Origin: Diplonema papillatum
Lineage: Eukaryota > Euglenozoa > Diplonemea > Diplonemida > Diplonemidae
NCBI GenBank assembly: GCA_030068145.1
Contig: JAPJBO010000841.1
Coordinates: 36,372-100,371 of the forward strand
Direction: 5' to 3'
DNA: 64,000 bases
In this document: positions 10,323-23,600 of the stretch, one piece after another
How the letters are laid out: each line of letters begins with the position of its first letter
Position numbering within the stretch: the first letter of the stretch is position 1
Made by a program: the position numbers and the translations under genes
The notes under the pieces: generated by a model
Told to the model about the DNA's origin: nothing
Database searches by the model: none
Seen by the model: only the letters and a program-made list of their open reading frames with translations

Positions 10323-11654
10323 ATACATCATCATGCTATGTGTGGTGGTGGTATGTAGTGCACTGCTGCTAGGTGGTATATACAGGACGCAGAAGGGGTC
10401 GTATATGGGTCCATATTGGGGTACTATGGTTCTTGCACTGTCTGAGGCGCGTTCCGCTTCATTGCTCCTCTTCTCCTTCCGTGCGACAGTTCGCCGCGTT
10501 TGTACCACTAGTCCAGATTACGTCCTGTCGGCCCCGTAGGGCGGGGGACCGCCCTCGCTTCGTTTTTTACTAAACGACGGGCGCTGCTGTTGTTCCGATG
10601 CTTTTTTTTTTTTTGTTTCCTTTATGAGAGAGCAACCCCCTGCTCGTCATCGCCAAAACAATTTGATGCAGCTCCAGGGAAGGTAGGGGTGGACCGACTT
10701 GCTGCTTAGTGGTCCCACGTTTTACGAAACGCCGGCTCTCTCTTTTGGACGAGGTGAAGTCCCCGTCCAGTGTTCTTGCACTTCCCGCCCCGTCTGTGAT
10801 GCTCCTAAACACGTCCTAGGCTGCACACCACACTGACGCATTAAACGAGTGAGAGCTTTCCGGCTACCGATCTTGAAGAGGGTGGTAAATCGTGATGAGG
10901 ATCGATGCTTGCAGTTATTCTCCTTGAACGAGGAATGCCGGGTGGGAATCGGAACGTACACGTTGGGGAAACTGAACTCGTCCCGACCATTCGCCGGCAG
11001 GCGTTACACCTCCTTCTAAAACGGCGCCGACTCCTCTTCGCCGTTTCCACTTTTCCATCGCACAACAACCAAATAAGATACTGCCCATCGATGACGTGTT
11101 CGGCGCCCGCTTCGTGAGCCAACTCGCGGGCTTGCGCCCAATTTCGTGTCTTGCTTTCTCTTTTCTTTCGACTTTCTGTACGGTCCTTACCACGAGGGTG
11201 CCCAGGGCTGCCGATAGGAGCGAAAGCGACACAGATGGTACCCAAGCTCTTGATCGCGCAACTGATCGTGGGGTGGAATCAACGGCAATACGGTGAAGGA
11301 AGTGAACTCCGTTGCAAGTTCTTGGTGCCGCCACATCTGGTGGATTCGGGTTGAACGCGAGGCGTCTCAAGCGACCCCGGTAGGGCTCCTGCTGGAGGCA
11401 TGTCATCATGGCACCTAGCAGTACCCATGCGATACTGCGCACTCACGGCATGTAACAGTAACGGACCCTTCTTGCGTTTCCGGTTCATTAGGATGCATAT
11501 CACCACGTATCGCATACAGCCCGCAGCATGTCCGACTAGATGGGCTCCCCGTAGCCTATGCCTCGAGTGTGATCTTCCAGTGATGGTATGCTACACGGGC
11601 TAAAACTAACTGAAAGCAACCGAAGGACAAGAAGGGGGGCACCACAGGAGAACA
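10323..11654. other. Region upstream of the V-ATPase A gene
   Basis: No gene was recognised on either strand. Minus-strand frames at 10841-11442 are open for up to 175 codons but have no recognisable domain. This interval must hold the V-ATPase promoter and leader; no TATA box stands out. Confidence 0.4.
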
Positions 11655-14600
11655 ATGTCTTTGGGACAGCAGCCGACGGAGTCGCAGAAGGAATTCGGCT
11701 CCGGTAAAGTAAAGTCGGTGTCCGGACCCGTCGTCGTCGGAAATGGCATGCTCGGCGCTGCCATGTACGAGCTGGTGAAGGTCGGCGAAGACAAACTCAT
11801 CGGCGAGATCATCCGTCTGAAGGACGACACCGCGACGATCCAAGTCTACGAAGAGACCGCCGGCCTCTCCGTTGGCGACATCATCACCCGATCTGGCAAG
11901 CCGCTGTCCCTCGAGCTCGGCCCCGGTATCTTCGGGCACATTTTCGACGGGATCCAGCGACCGTTGCGGACCATCTACGAAGTCGTCCAGGACGTGTTCA
12001 TCCCCAGGGGTCTCGACATGCCCGCGCTCAAGTACGACGAAGCGTACGAGTTCAAGCCGGAAATGAAGGTCGGCGACCACATCTCTTCCGGCGACGTCTA
12101 CGCCATCGTCCGGGAAAACGATCTCATCCCCCAGCACAAAATCATGTTCCCGCCGCCGTCTGGCGACATCGGGTACGGAGGTGTGATCACCGCAATCGTG
12201 CCAGCGGGGCAGTACACGAACCGAGACTACGTCCTCGAAGTCCAGCTCGACAAGGACGGCACCAAGCGGAAGTTCACGATGGTCCAGAAGTGGCCCGTTC
12301 GGACGCCCCGCCCCGTCGCAACCGACGGCAAGCTCCGAGCCGAGGCGCCCCTCAGAACCGGCCAGCGTGTCCTCGACTCTCTTTTCGCCGCCGTGCAGGG
12401 TGGTACCTGCTGCGTCCCGGGGGCCTTCGGCTGCGGCAAGACCGTGATCTCCCAGTCCCTCTCCAAATTCTCCAACAGCGACGCCGTCATCTACGTCGGG
12501 TGCGGCGAGCGGGGGAACGAGATGGCCGAGGTGCTCATGGAGTTCCCCGAGCTGACCACCAACAAAAACGGCGTCGACTTCCCGATCATGCTCCGGACCG
12601 TCCTCATCGCCAACACCTCCAACATGCCCGTCGCCGCCAGAGAGGCCTCCATCTACACAGGTCTGCCCCCCGCCCTTTCCCTTCTAACACGACCAAAGTT
12701 CACCGCAAATTTCATTAGCCATTCCCCACACGAAAAGCCTCCAGGCAAAACCCCGTTTTCACATCTCTTCGCTGCCTCAGCAGTGTTGCCATGGGGCATA
12801 TTTGCGTACCTGCTGCCACTCCTTAGATGTGGTAGCCGTTTCTCAGGCTCCCTCTCCGGAATCGAACCCTAATTCCCCGTTACCCGTTCCAGCCACGGTA
12901 GTCCAGTACACTACCGTCAAAAGCTGATAGGGCAGAAGCTCTTGCGGGCTTGCACCGACTTGAAGTCGTGTGCTATCACTCGATTGACCTGATTCATCCA
13001 CACACCGCTGCTATTGCTAGCGTTGGTTCTCACCTCGGTCAATTGTATCCACCACAACTGTGGCAACGCGTGGAAGAGCAGCGACGCCGGCGATGCAGAT
13101 TATCGCCACAGATTCTTTGCATTCTGACCCAAACTGAAAGACTCGACAATATTCGATCGGACAGGGGGTGAATTGGTTCAAAACGATGAACCAGCAGGTC
13201 TTAGAATATTCGTAAGATTTACTATTCCGACAAGACACAGTCAGTACCCAGTTGCGCCCCTCGCTAAGATCGCGGATCTTCGAAGAATATTGAACATTTT
13301 CCTTCGGCTGCTGTGTCTGGCGAATCCGAATGCGTGCAGAAGGTTAACAGCCTTCGTCGCTTTTCCGAAAACACTACTGGCTGCGCACTGTCCTAGTCCC
13401 CTTTGACGCCGACACACGCGCACACACAGGTATCACGATGGCCGAGTACGTCCGTGACATGGGTATGGACGTGGCGATGATGGCTGATTCGACCTCGCGA
13501 TGGGCAGAGGCCCTCCGAGAGATCTCCGGGCGTCTGGCCGAGATGCCTGCCGACGGTGGTTACCCCGCGTACCTGGGTGCCAGGTTGGCCTCCTTCTACG
13601 AGGTGTGCTCTTCGCTCTTTGTTAGCTCATTACGGATTAGACGGAGTCGAAAAAGAGAACTATCTGGCAAAAGGAAAAAAGAAAAAAAAAAAAACCCCTA
13701 TTCGCAAAGCTTTTGCACTCGACGCTGTACCAGAAGATGAAGCCGCTCGTGCAATCGGTGGTCCTCAGGTACAAATTCCAGTTCGGGTGCGGCAGCCGGA
13801 GCGGGGCAGCACAGGTAGTGCTTTACGCGAAGGAATGGCTGGAATCGGGTTCAGGTACGGAGCCCGACGATGAACACCTGCTGCTGCTAGTCGACGTTCT
13901 CGCGGCATTTGACACGATACCGCATGAAAAGCTGGTTCGGACGGTCGAGAGGTTGCTTGGTCCCGAGTGGGCGAGGACGATAGCGAGGGTCATCGAGGAT
14001 CAGGAAGTGTCGATTGTGCACTATGACGGTTTCACCCCGCCGGTTGGCATGAAACGCGGCGTTCTCCAGGGATCACCCCTCAGCGTGCTGCTGTACATCT
14101 TGTATACCTGCGAGCCTCCCCCCGAGGATGAAACACGGGCATACGTCGATGACCTGGTTGCACGTACGACGAGATCACGACTCCAAGGAACGTACAGGGC
14201 CCTAAAGAAGTGGGCGACATCGAAAGACCTGGAGTTGGCTGAGGAAAAGACGGTTGTACTGGCGAGGTCTTCCTTCGCATGGAGCTCGGATCCCATTCGT
14301 GAAACCACCAACCGGGCAAGACTGCTGGGCGTGTGTATCCATGCGGGCGGACGACTGAGTGGGTGCGACAATGACGCCAAGTGCATGGAAAGGCTGGCGC
14401 GCCTCGTCGACTTCACAAACTCCCACGTGTACCGCTCCACAAGGCGAAAATGCGCCTTTTTCAGCAGCCACGTGCTCCCCATCGTATCGATGCACTGTCT
14501 TTCGTCATGCTTCGACCCGCGGGCGCCGAAGCTCGTTGCAGCCCACGCGAGTCTCTTTCCCAAGCATCGCCACAGCAGGGGGATAAAGGATTTCGCGTGG

Positions 14601-17600
14601 TGCAAAGACGGCTTTGCCTGCCAAAATGTCGAGACATATGCGGCGCTACAACGAACGCGGGCGGTACTGGCTCATCGACCTGACGAGGCGAAAAGCGCAC
14701 TGCCGGTCGAAGGATTCCGGCGAAGGCCGCCACACCCGACGGTCGAGGGAGAGGACGTTTTGGAACGGTTAGACGCGCTACTGGGGACGGATGAATTCTC
14801 GGAGCCGCGGGAAATGGTGGTGGCGACCGACGGGGGGTTCCTGGAAGACGAATCACGCGGGTCCGCCGGGGTGTCAATTGGCACGACGTCGTTCGGCTGC
14901 ATGGTGAGGGGCACGGTGACATCGAGTACGGAGACCGAGTTGGCCGCCATCTACCTGCTAGCGACGACATTACGGCGGCGTGAAGTCGCACCCGACCGTG
15001 TCACGTGGTACAGCGACAGCGAGGCCGCAATCTTGCGTGTCCGCCGCGGAGAGCCCGGCGACCCCGTCGCCAACGCAGTAGGCGAGTACGCGCAGTGCCT
15101 TCGATGGAGTAAGGGGCACGCCGACAACGCCTTCATCAACCGGGCGGACGAGGCGGCGACCCAGGCACTCCGGGACAGAGGACCGGGTCTAAGCATGGAG
15201 TTGCTCCACCTTTTAAACGGGGTGAAGTCTGTGTGCTGTCTCGTGGCTGAGGAGTTCCCGATGCTGGAGAGCCCCATCCGTTTCGTGCGGCGCGTCTGGC
15301 GTCACCGCCGCACGAAGACGGCCATGAGGAGTATCCGAGAGCTGGCATCGGCAAAGACGACAAAGGGAAGCACCCTCGGCTCCCTCGAGACCATACCCGG
15401 GGCGGCAGACCTCCTGCAGTCCATCGTGCGGCGTGCGGTAATGCCTCGAGGCACAAAGGTCAACTGTATACGGTGCGCGGAGATGGCAACCGCCCAGCAT
15501 GTACTGCTGGCAGACGACGCGACGCACAATGATGTGTCTGATATCATGGAAGCATACCCACAAGACCGACCACATCTGAGGCGACTCCTCGAAGACTTTG
15601 CGACAAGACGAAGGCCCACAATCCGCCACGTGGCCAGGCGCGTGAAAGCGCTATGTGACGACCCGCTCGCGGCTCGTTGGTCATCCCTCGTTTTGAGATA
15701 TCTCGATTAGTGCATGCTTGATTTGACAGTGAAAAAGGCGACTAGCGGAAAGGAGAAAGACAGTAAGGAGAGTGGACATTGGGCGGCCGACAAAAAAAAA
15801 AGGAAGTGGAAAGAGAAGGGATCGGAGCGGTAGGGAAAAGGAAGAGTGAATGTCTAACAATATCAACGGAAGGAAGGAAAAAAAAAAAAAAAAAAAAAAA
15901 AACGGTCCAGAAGTCCAACAGGCAATGGACGATCCAACGGACAGCGAACAAAGGGAAACATAAGGATCGACGCCGGACAAGTCAATGCATGTTCTTGCAA
16001 ATCAATGCGTTGTTATGTGATGGTAAACCTGAACGGTGAACAGCTCTTCTCCGCTTCGGGCTTTCTACCGGATGTTCTCTCCATCGAGTGCTCGCAACTA
16101 CAACTGGAGACTTACTACTCATCCACGCTCCTTCGAGGCTCCAGCGACTAAGCGGGGTGGGCCGCACATGTCTCGTCGAACATTCGACATTTTGCTGCGT
16201 TGCGCAGTACCTTCCACACAACACAATCGAGGCGCGGAGCTGTCGCAGCCGAATCCGGGCTTATTTATTTTGTTGAGTTACCTCTCGCGAGCCATCGGTC
16301 ATTTTCACCCACACCCATCAACACAGCGAGCTGGCCGCGTGAAGTGCCTGGGATCTCCCGCGCGAGAGGGCACCATCACTGTTGTCGGAGCGTATGCCTT
16401 TCCACTTGTGTCGAATAGCGGATGCCCGAAACGCAGCAAATGCACCGTGAACTTGCGTAGATCCTCGGTGGCCGCTAAGTGAGAACAGCCGTGATGGTTC
16501 GCGCGGAAAAAGGAAGTACGGGATGTCTCAAGCAGAACTTCTGCTCAGAGAAGTAGCTTCATATACCCGATGTTGACCCCATACGACCAGGGCATTAGCT
16601 TCCCATTCCAAATTCCGTCAGCTGACGGAATTTGGAAATCCGGGCGGCTCAAAAAATAAAAAAAAAGAGTGCAAAAAACGACCTTCGATGAAAAAAGTCG
16701 TGGGGGTCCGGTGGAGGCGTGGGTTAGGCCAGCTGTGCCAGCTGGCTGGCGGTCAGGGGCTGGCCATCGGTGGGTCGCCGCTGGGCATGGTGGGCTGGCT
16801 GGCAGAAGTTTGGGGCTGCTGTGGGTGCCGAGTGAGAGAGTCGAAGCTCAGAAGCAGCCCGGAATTCTTGACAGATTCTCTCCGAGTTGACACAAGTGCC
16901 TTGTTCCGTGTGATCTCCGGTCTGCATCTACTCATGCCAATGATTTACCAGCACACAGTATCTGAGTGGTGGATGAATTTGAAATGGGCTGTTGGCTTCA
17001 GGAGTGTGCACCAGGGGGAGCGGGGCGAGGGTCACACAGATGGCAAACAGTGCCACCAGTACGTTGGTCGATATGTTTAATTTCTCCACCTGAATGTACC
17101 GTACCGTTTGCCGGGGGGCGGAGCCCCCCGGACCCCCCCTTTTGGAAGGTTCGGGTGGCCTGGACGGAGGCTTCTCGATTTCAGAGCGGAAAAAGCAAAT
17201 TGGCCATTGAGACGGAATTTGGAAAACTGAGGAAAAATGAAGCTAATAGCCTGCATACGACACATAGGGTTTGTGTCGGTTTCAATTGTGAGGCAAATCC
17301 TCACATTTTGAGAAAAGAAAAAAAAAAAAGGAAAAAAAAGGAGCCCAGCACGAGCTGCTGTTGTTGACAAAAAAAAGTCTGGGGGAGGAAACTGGTGTCA
17401 CATCCTCTAGTCCACCTTGGAAAACGGAAAAATCCAAAAGAAATATGCGTTTTTTTCGGGAACCCTGGGGGCCAGTCCCGTGGTGTATGGGTCAAACTGG
17501 GTCCAACTGCTGGTGGGGCCTAGCTAAAGTCTCATCATCAGGAGGGCGTCATAAATACGTCACCAAGAAACATACCCAAAAAAAAATTGCCGCTGCGCGG

Positions 17601-20600
17601 GGCCAAGAAACTACCCCCCTCTCAAAAGTGTATCCAAAAAAAATTTGCCGCTGCGCGGGGCCTGAATCAACAATAATAAGCCAAACCCGTTCTTATATAC
17701 AAGACGGGGAGGACCCGATCTGAAGCACGGGGGTCCTCGGTGAAGCACCCTGGTGCAGTCGGTCGGGGGGCCAACCCACTGCACCACGGTGCAACAGCGA
17801 ACAGAGGCTTTTCTTCCGCGCAAACTGCGCTTTTTCTGAAGAGCTTCTAGCCGAACCCTGTTTTTACATCTCTTCGAGACAAAAAGTGCTCAATATAGCT
17901 TTCCCACCAGAAAATGGCTGTCCCTCACATTATTTTCAGGTTGTACACGATTTTGAGGGTCACGCTAATACCCTGATACGACCAGGGATTTATACGCCGG
18001 TCTAGGTGGGCGGGTCACCCGTCCATCAGGGATTTATACGCCGGTCTAGATGGGCGGGTCACCCGTCCATCCTCAAAAAAAAAAAAAAAAAAAAATCCAC
18101 GGGCTGGCGGGTGTGGGTAGGCTACCACAGCAGTCATAGGGGGTCATGGGGGGGCCCATAGGGGGGTCCATAGGGGGTCCCAGGGGGGTCATAGGGGGGG
18201 GGGTTGTTCTTGGCGTACAATCCCCCTTCCGTGACGCCAGAATTTCTTGACCAGCTGATGAGAGAGTATCTCATGCTGGATCCGACAGTCAGGAAAAATG
18301 ACAAAGACGATGCGTCAGAAAGCGAGGACTCAGAGCCCGAGCCCGAAGCCGAGGACCCGTTGCGGTACACGAACGTACGCCGAACATTATTGAAGTTCGC
18401 AAAGGCTTCGGTGTACTTCGATGCCGTGTCGGCGGTCCTCGCAAAGAGAGAGCAGTTGGCACGACGCCCCATGCCCTTGTTCTCCAACTCTTCCTTGTAA
18501 TCCAACTGCTGTGTTTTCCCCCTCACGCGCCCTTTGCCGGACAACTGCTGGTTCTCCCACCTCTCTGCTGCACCCTCCACCCTCTGGAACATCTGGCTCG
18601 GAATCTATACACGGTGCGCAGTGATGCACGGTGATGCACAGTGATCCACGCTAGTGCCGTGTGCACAGTGACACGATAGCGCATGGTGGTGCATAGTGAT
18701 CCACAGTGGAGGACAGTGGTGGCACTAATTTTCGGGCCCTCAACGACTTTGCAGGGCTGGCTGGGGTGGCTGGACAGGCTGGACCACCACTGGGGGGGGG
18801 GGGGTCTGGGGGGTCGACAAACACGTGCTCGGCACCCCGGTGCAAAAGACGGGTACCCGTCCATCTACATGGACTATTGCTCTAGGCCGAAATCCCCTTA
18901 TAAATCCCTGGAATACCAAACAAAAAAAAAAAAAAAAAAAAAACGGACGGGGGGGGGCCCTGCCTGAAGGAATCAACCACCCCCGGGTGGGCTAGTCTGA
19001 CACAACTTTGTCAACGGGGGAAAGAAAAAAAACTATAGTTTTAGCCAGCGGTCAGGTGTCGTGGGTGGTCATGTGGTGGGAGGTTGTGGAGGTTGTGCAG
19101 TGGGTGGGTGGTGCGGTGGGCAGTGGTGGTGGTGGGTATGTAGTGGGCAGTGAGTGGGTGGATGATGCTTCAGCACGGTTACTGCACCTTTGGATCATCG
19201 TTCTAGCAATGCACGCCCTCAATTTTGGAACCTGCTGCACTGGCCCATTAGCTTGGCAAAAGATTCCGCGCCTGCGGCGCTGGCATTTTTGGCTTGTGTA
19301 TTGTTTCATGTCTTGTTTTTTTTTTCAAGAAGACCGCAGTTGTCCGCCCTGCTCTCTGTGGTGGGCAGTAGTGACAACCACAAAGAGGAGCACCCTGTCG
19401 GGTACATGAAAGTGCACTTGACTCGCATCAACATTGCCGCAATCCCTGTGACTACAAAGCGGCTATTCTTGCGGTTTGGATACCTGCAGCGCTGACCCAT
19501 TAGCTTGAAAAAATTCCGCGCCTGCGGCGCTGGTATTAGCTTACGTAATGTTACATGTCGTGTTGCCAAGAAGACCGCAGCCCTGCTGTCGCAGATAACC
19601 GCCAGGCGACACTTGCCTTCTTCGCATGGCTTTTTTGCTTCCCGAAGGACAGTCTCTGTGGTGGACAGTAGTGACAACTACAAAGCGGCTGGCAATTCTT
19701 GCTGTGTGGCGCTACCTTCGATGAGCAAAACCCACTTGCACGTGCCGCATTTCGTCCGAACACCCCACAGTGTCGGTCTGAGCTCCACACGCACCAAGGA
19801 CCCTGAAAAGTGCTCTGTACAACATTTGGTAGGATTTTACGTGGGGCTCAGAGCTCAAGCTACTTTCCTGGGCACGGTCCAGGGGATTAGTTTCCGTTGC
19901 AGATTTAGACCGACGGTCTAAATCTGCAAACCGGACTTGGCCGGGAAAAAAAAAAAAAAGTTCAAAAAACGGTGTTCAAAGTAAATATAGGCGGGGGGTG
20001 TGGTGTTTTAGCAGTGTGCTGAAGGTGCTGGAAGGCTGCTGAGCCTCCGCTGCTGAGACCCAGCCGCTGTTCAATTGTGTTCAGCTTCGGGTCGGCAGCC
20101 ACTGTGCTTCATTACCGGGCCAAGGTCCTGTTTGACAGTTGAGTATCCACACACGAGCTAAGAGTTGCCCACATGATAAAGGGGGGCAGAGTTATTTTTG
20201 CCCAAATTTTCCGTCTGCTTAAAATAACGCTAAAAATGTTGTTGTAAACACGGCGGTGCACACCAAAACCGTGGACCTATTATCATAGGAAAATAGGTCC
20301 CCAGGTCACCCCCCTTCAGCTGCCTGACGAGACTGTCTGTTTCCGATTTTGACTGTTTTTGGAGCGCGTCCAACCCCACAGGGAACCCAGAAGCATTCGG
20401 AAAACCCCGAAAAGCTTGATCCAGGCTGGTGTACGTTGAAAAAACGCCCGCAAAATGTGTCGCCAAACTGACGGGGTGACCATAATTGACCCATAAAGGA
20501 CCCATGAAGACCCCTCTTTTGCCGAACGAAGTTGTGGATGTGTCGGCCGCCCCAAGACGCCGTACATCGGCGAAAACGGCACCGAAACACCGCCCAAAAC

Positions 20601-23600
20601 CACCCCATTGTAACGGTCTAAATCTGCAAACCCCGGAAGCCTTCAAACTAATACCCTGGCCAGGGGACTTTAAAAACCCGGTGTCCCGGTGTCAGACACC
20701 GGGAAAACCCGGTGTGTCAAAAAAAGAGGAAAAAAAAAAAAAGTCAAAAAAATTCTGGGAAAAAAAAAATTCCAGATTTCTGTTTTGTCACTGTGTAGGC
20801 TGGAAATTTTCTCGTGGCGGGAACTACTGACGGAAATTTCTCTCGTGACGGGAACCGATGATGGAAATGTTCTCGTGAAAACTACGCGGAAATTTGTTTC
20901 GTGGGAAACTGGTGGTGGAATTTTCTCTCGTGACAGAAAACTGGTGGAAAATTTCTCGAGGCGAAAGCTACTGGCGGAAATTTCTTTGTGGAATACTGTT
21001 GGTGGAAATTTTCTCTCACGACAGAAAACTGATGGAAATTTTCTCATGGCAGAAACCACCGGCGGAAATTTCTTTCACGGGAAGCTTGGCGGAAAACTTT
21101 TCTAACAGAAATTGTTGGTGGAAATTTCTCGTGGCAGAAACCTGATGGAAAAAATCTTCTCAGAGCAGAAACCACCGGCGGAAATTTCTTTCACGGAAAA
21201 CTGTTTTGCGATCTTCGTACTTAGCTGGCTGGCCAGAAAGGCGCCAAAAATTTTCCGCGCCTGCGGCGCAGGTATTTATTTTGGCTGAGTATCTTTTGTA
21301 ATGGGGCTACCGCATTATTTGCTCTTTCTGTTCACAGTGTTCCACCGTGGACGAAAACCTGCTGCAGCCGGTGAACAACCAACAAGTTCCCGTCCATCTG
21401 TTTAGCTGTAAGTGCGACCGTCAAAATTTCCGCGCCTGCGGCGCAGGTTTAATTGACATGTCAGCCAACCTAGTTGTGACGAGCCACCCTAGTGCCCATC
21501 TGCTTTGATCCGTAAGTGCGACCGTTTAAAAGTTTCCGCGCCTGCGGTGCAGGGCTCCTTTAAGAAACACAAAACCACAGCCACAAGAAGAGTTGCTGGA
21601 TCGGTCATCGCCAAAAGGTGGCTCACCACCACAAAATATATTGCTGCGCGGGCAGGTCCCCCCACCCGAAGCGTCAAGACAGCCTACTGTGCGAGTCGGG
21701 GCCGCTGAATGCCGTGTGATTCCCCAAAACCCCGGTTTAGAGCGCAGATTTTCGTCCCAAGGCATCCCTGCTGCCCAAGTGTTGGAAAAATTTGACCTCA
21801 CACCGGGTTTTTAGCCGACACCGGGTTTTCCGCCCCAACCCCCAAACTTTTAAAGACCCCTGCCCTGGCACGGTCGGGAAAAAAAAAAAAAACGCCGCAA
21901 AAAACAAACAGTGTGTCGCCCCCCGGTGGTGACTTCGCCGATCCCGTCACCTCCGCGACTCTGGGTATTGTGCAAGTCTTCTGGGGTCTGGACAAGAAGC
22001 TTGCGCAGAGAAAGCATTTCCCGTCTGTCAACTGGTCGCTGTCGTTCTCGAAGTACAACAAGGCCTTGGATGCGTATTACAAGAAGAAAGGTATAAAGGA
22101 GTACAAGGAGATGCTCGAAGCCAACAACGCGAACAAGGACGCGCTCGTGATGCCCGACTTCATTGCCATCCGAAACTCCATCGCCACCATCTTGCAGAAG
22201 GACGAGGACCTTTCCGAAATTGTGCAGCTGGTCGGCAAGGACTCCCTCGGTGAGGAGGACAAAATCACCATCGACATCGGCAGAGTCATCAAGTCGCACT
22301 TCTTGCAGCAGAACGCGTTCACCGACTTCGACAAGTCTGTCCTCCTCGTTTTCCTTTTATTAGTATGCCGCCCACATGACGTGGGCGGCATAGACAGAGT
22401 CCGACAACTCTATGGCACCATAAAGTCCAGAGAATCCATGGCAAAATACCGTCACTAAAAGGCGTGAAAAGACGTTGGAAGTAAAAAATGTTGTCGATAA
22501 CGACAAGCAAAATAATAAAACAAAACTACGCATTTCTTCCCCGGGTTCGGGTTTGCGGGTCCTGCGCTCGCATTGCAACTTAGCAATGCAAAAGTTGGTG
22601 CAGAAAAGAAAGTAAAAGACATGGTAAACGATGGTAAAAGACATGATAAAAGAGATGGTAACAGATAGCAGGTTCGCAGCGTACCGCGAAACTTACTAAA
22701 GGAGGTGAGTTGTGCCACGCGTCTGCCTCTTTGCTGTCGGAAAGTCAGCGCGCCAGCGATGACAACGCGAACAGGAGGGTTCGGGCCCTGGGACTGGTAA
22801 GGCGTTGCGAACCCCGCCCCTGTCACCCTCCAGGAAACCCGGTCCGAGTCTAGCCAGCCTCCCCTGCCACGGAATCTTTTCGCGTTGTGTTCTCTCTCCG
22901 TCTCTCGCAAGTCAAAGACGCACACAGGTTCTGCCCCTTGTACAAGACGATGTGGATGATGCAGTGCATCGTGGCCTTCTACAACGAGTCACAGAAGGCG
23001 TGCGCGACGGCGGGCGCAGGTATCTCGTGGCGAACGATCCTCGAAACCTTCCAAGACACCCTGTGGGCGGGCGACGGCGAGCCCGACAAGGACAGCGAAA
23101 TCTCGCAGCCGACGACCCCCGAAAAGACCGGTCTTGCGCGGTATGCCTTCCTCTACAAAACCAATCTTCGCGCGTCTTCTTTTTTTTGGAACCCCCCCCC
23201 CCCCTGAACACGAAACTATGATTTTCCCCCCTTAGCCTTGTTAAGTTAGGTGACAACACGGTATCTTTAGCCATACTTCAACTTTCTTGGACGGGAGCAA
23301 CACTTCATTATCCCGCAATCGAACCAGGTGTGGCACCCAAGCCCATACAAACCCTCTCCAGCAACTCCTGGTTCTCCATCCAACCCTCTATATCTCTCTG
23401 TGTCTCCAAGTTCTCCCCTCGTGTCGACACCACGACGCGAGATCCGTCGCTGCTAACGAACGACCTTCGGCAAAGCGCATGTGTATACGACCACTGTGCC
23501 TTGGTGTTCTGGGTGGTATTAAAGCCTCCCGGCCGGTACACGGTGAGGTCCAGCCTCAGAGGCTGGAGTTGAAGAGGGTGTGCCCGAGTCACACCCGAAA

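Noticed and set aside
12840-12900. A tRNA-like T-arm (GGTTCGATTCC on the minus strand)
   Set aside because: The flanking sequence matches 18S rRNA over about 148 bases, and no acceptor stem can be formed.
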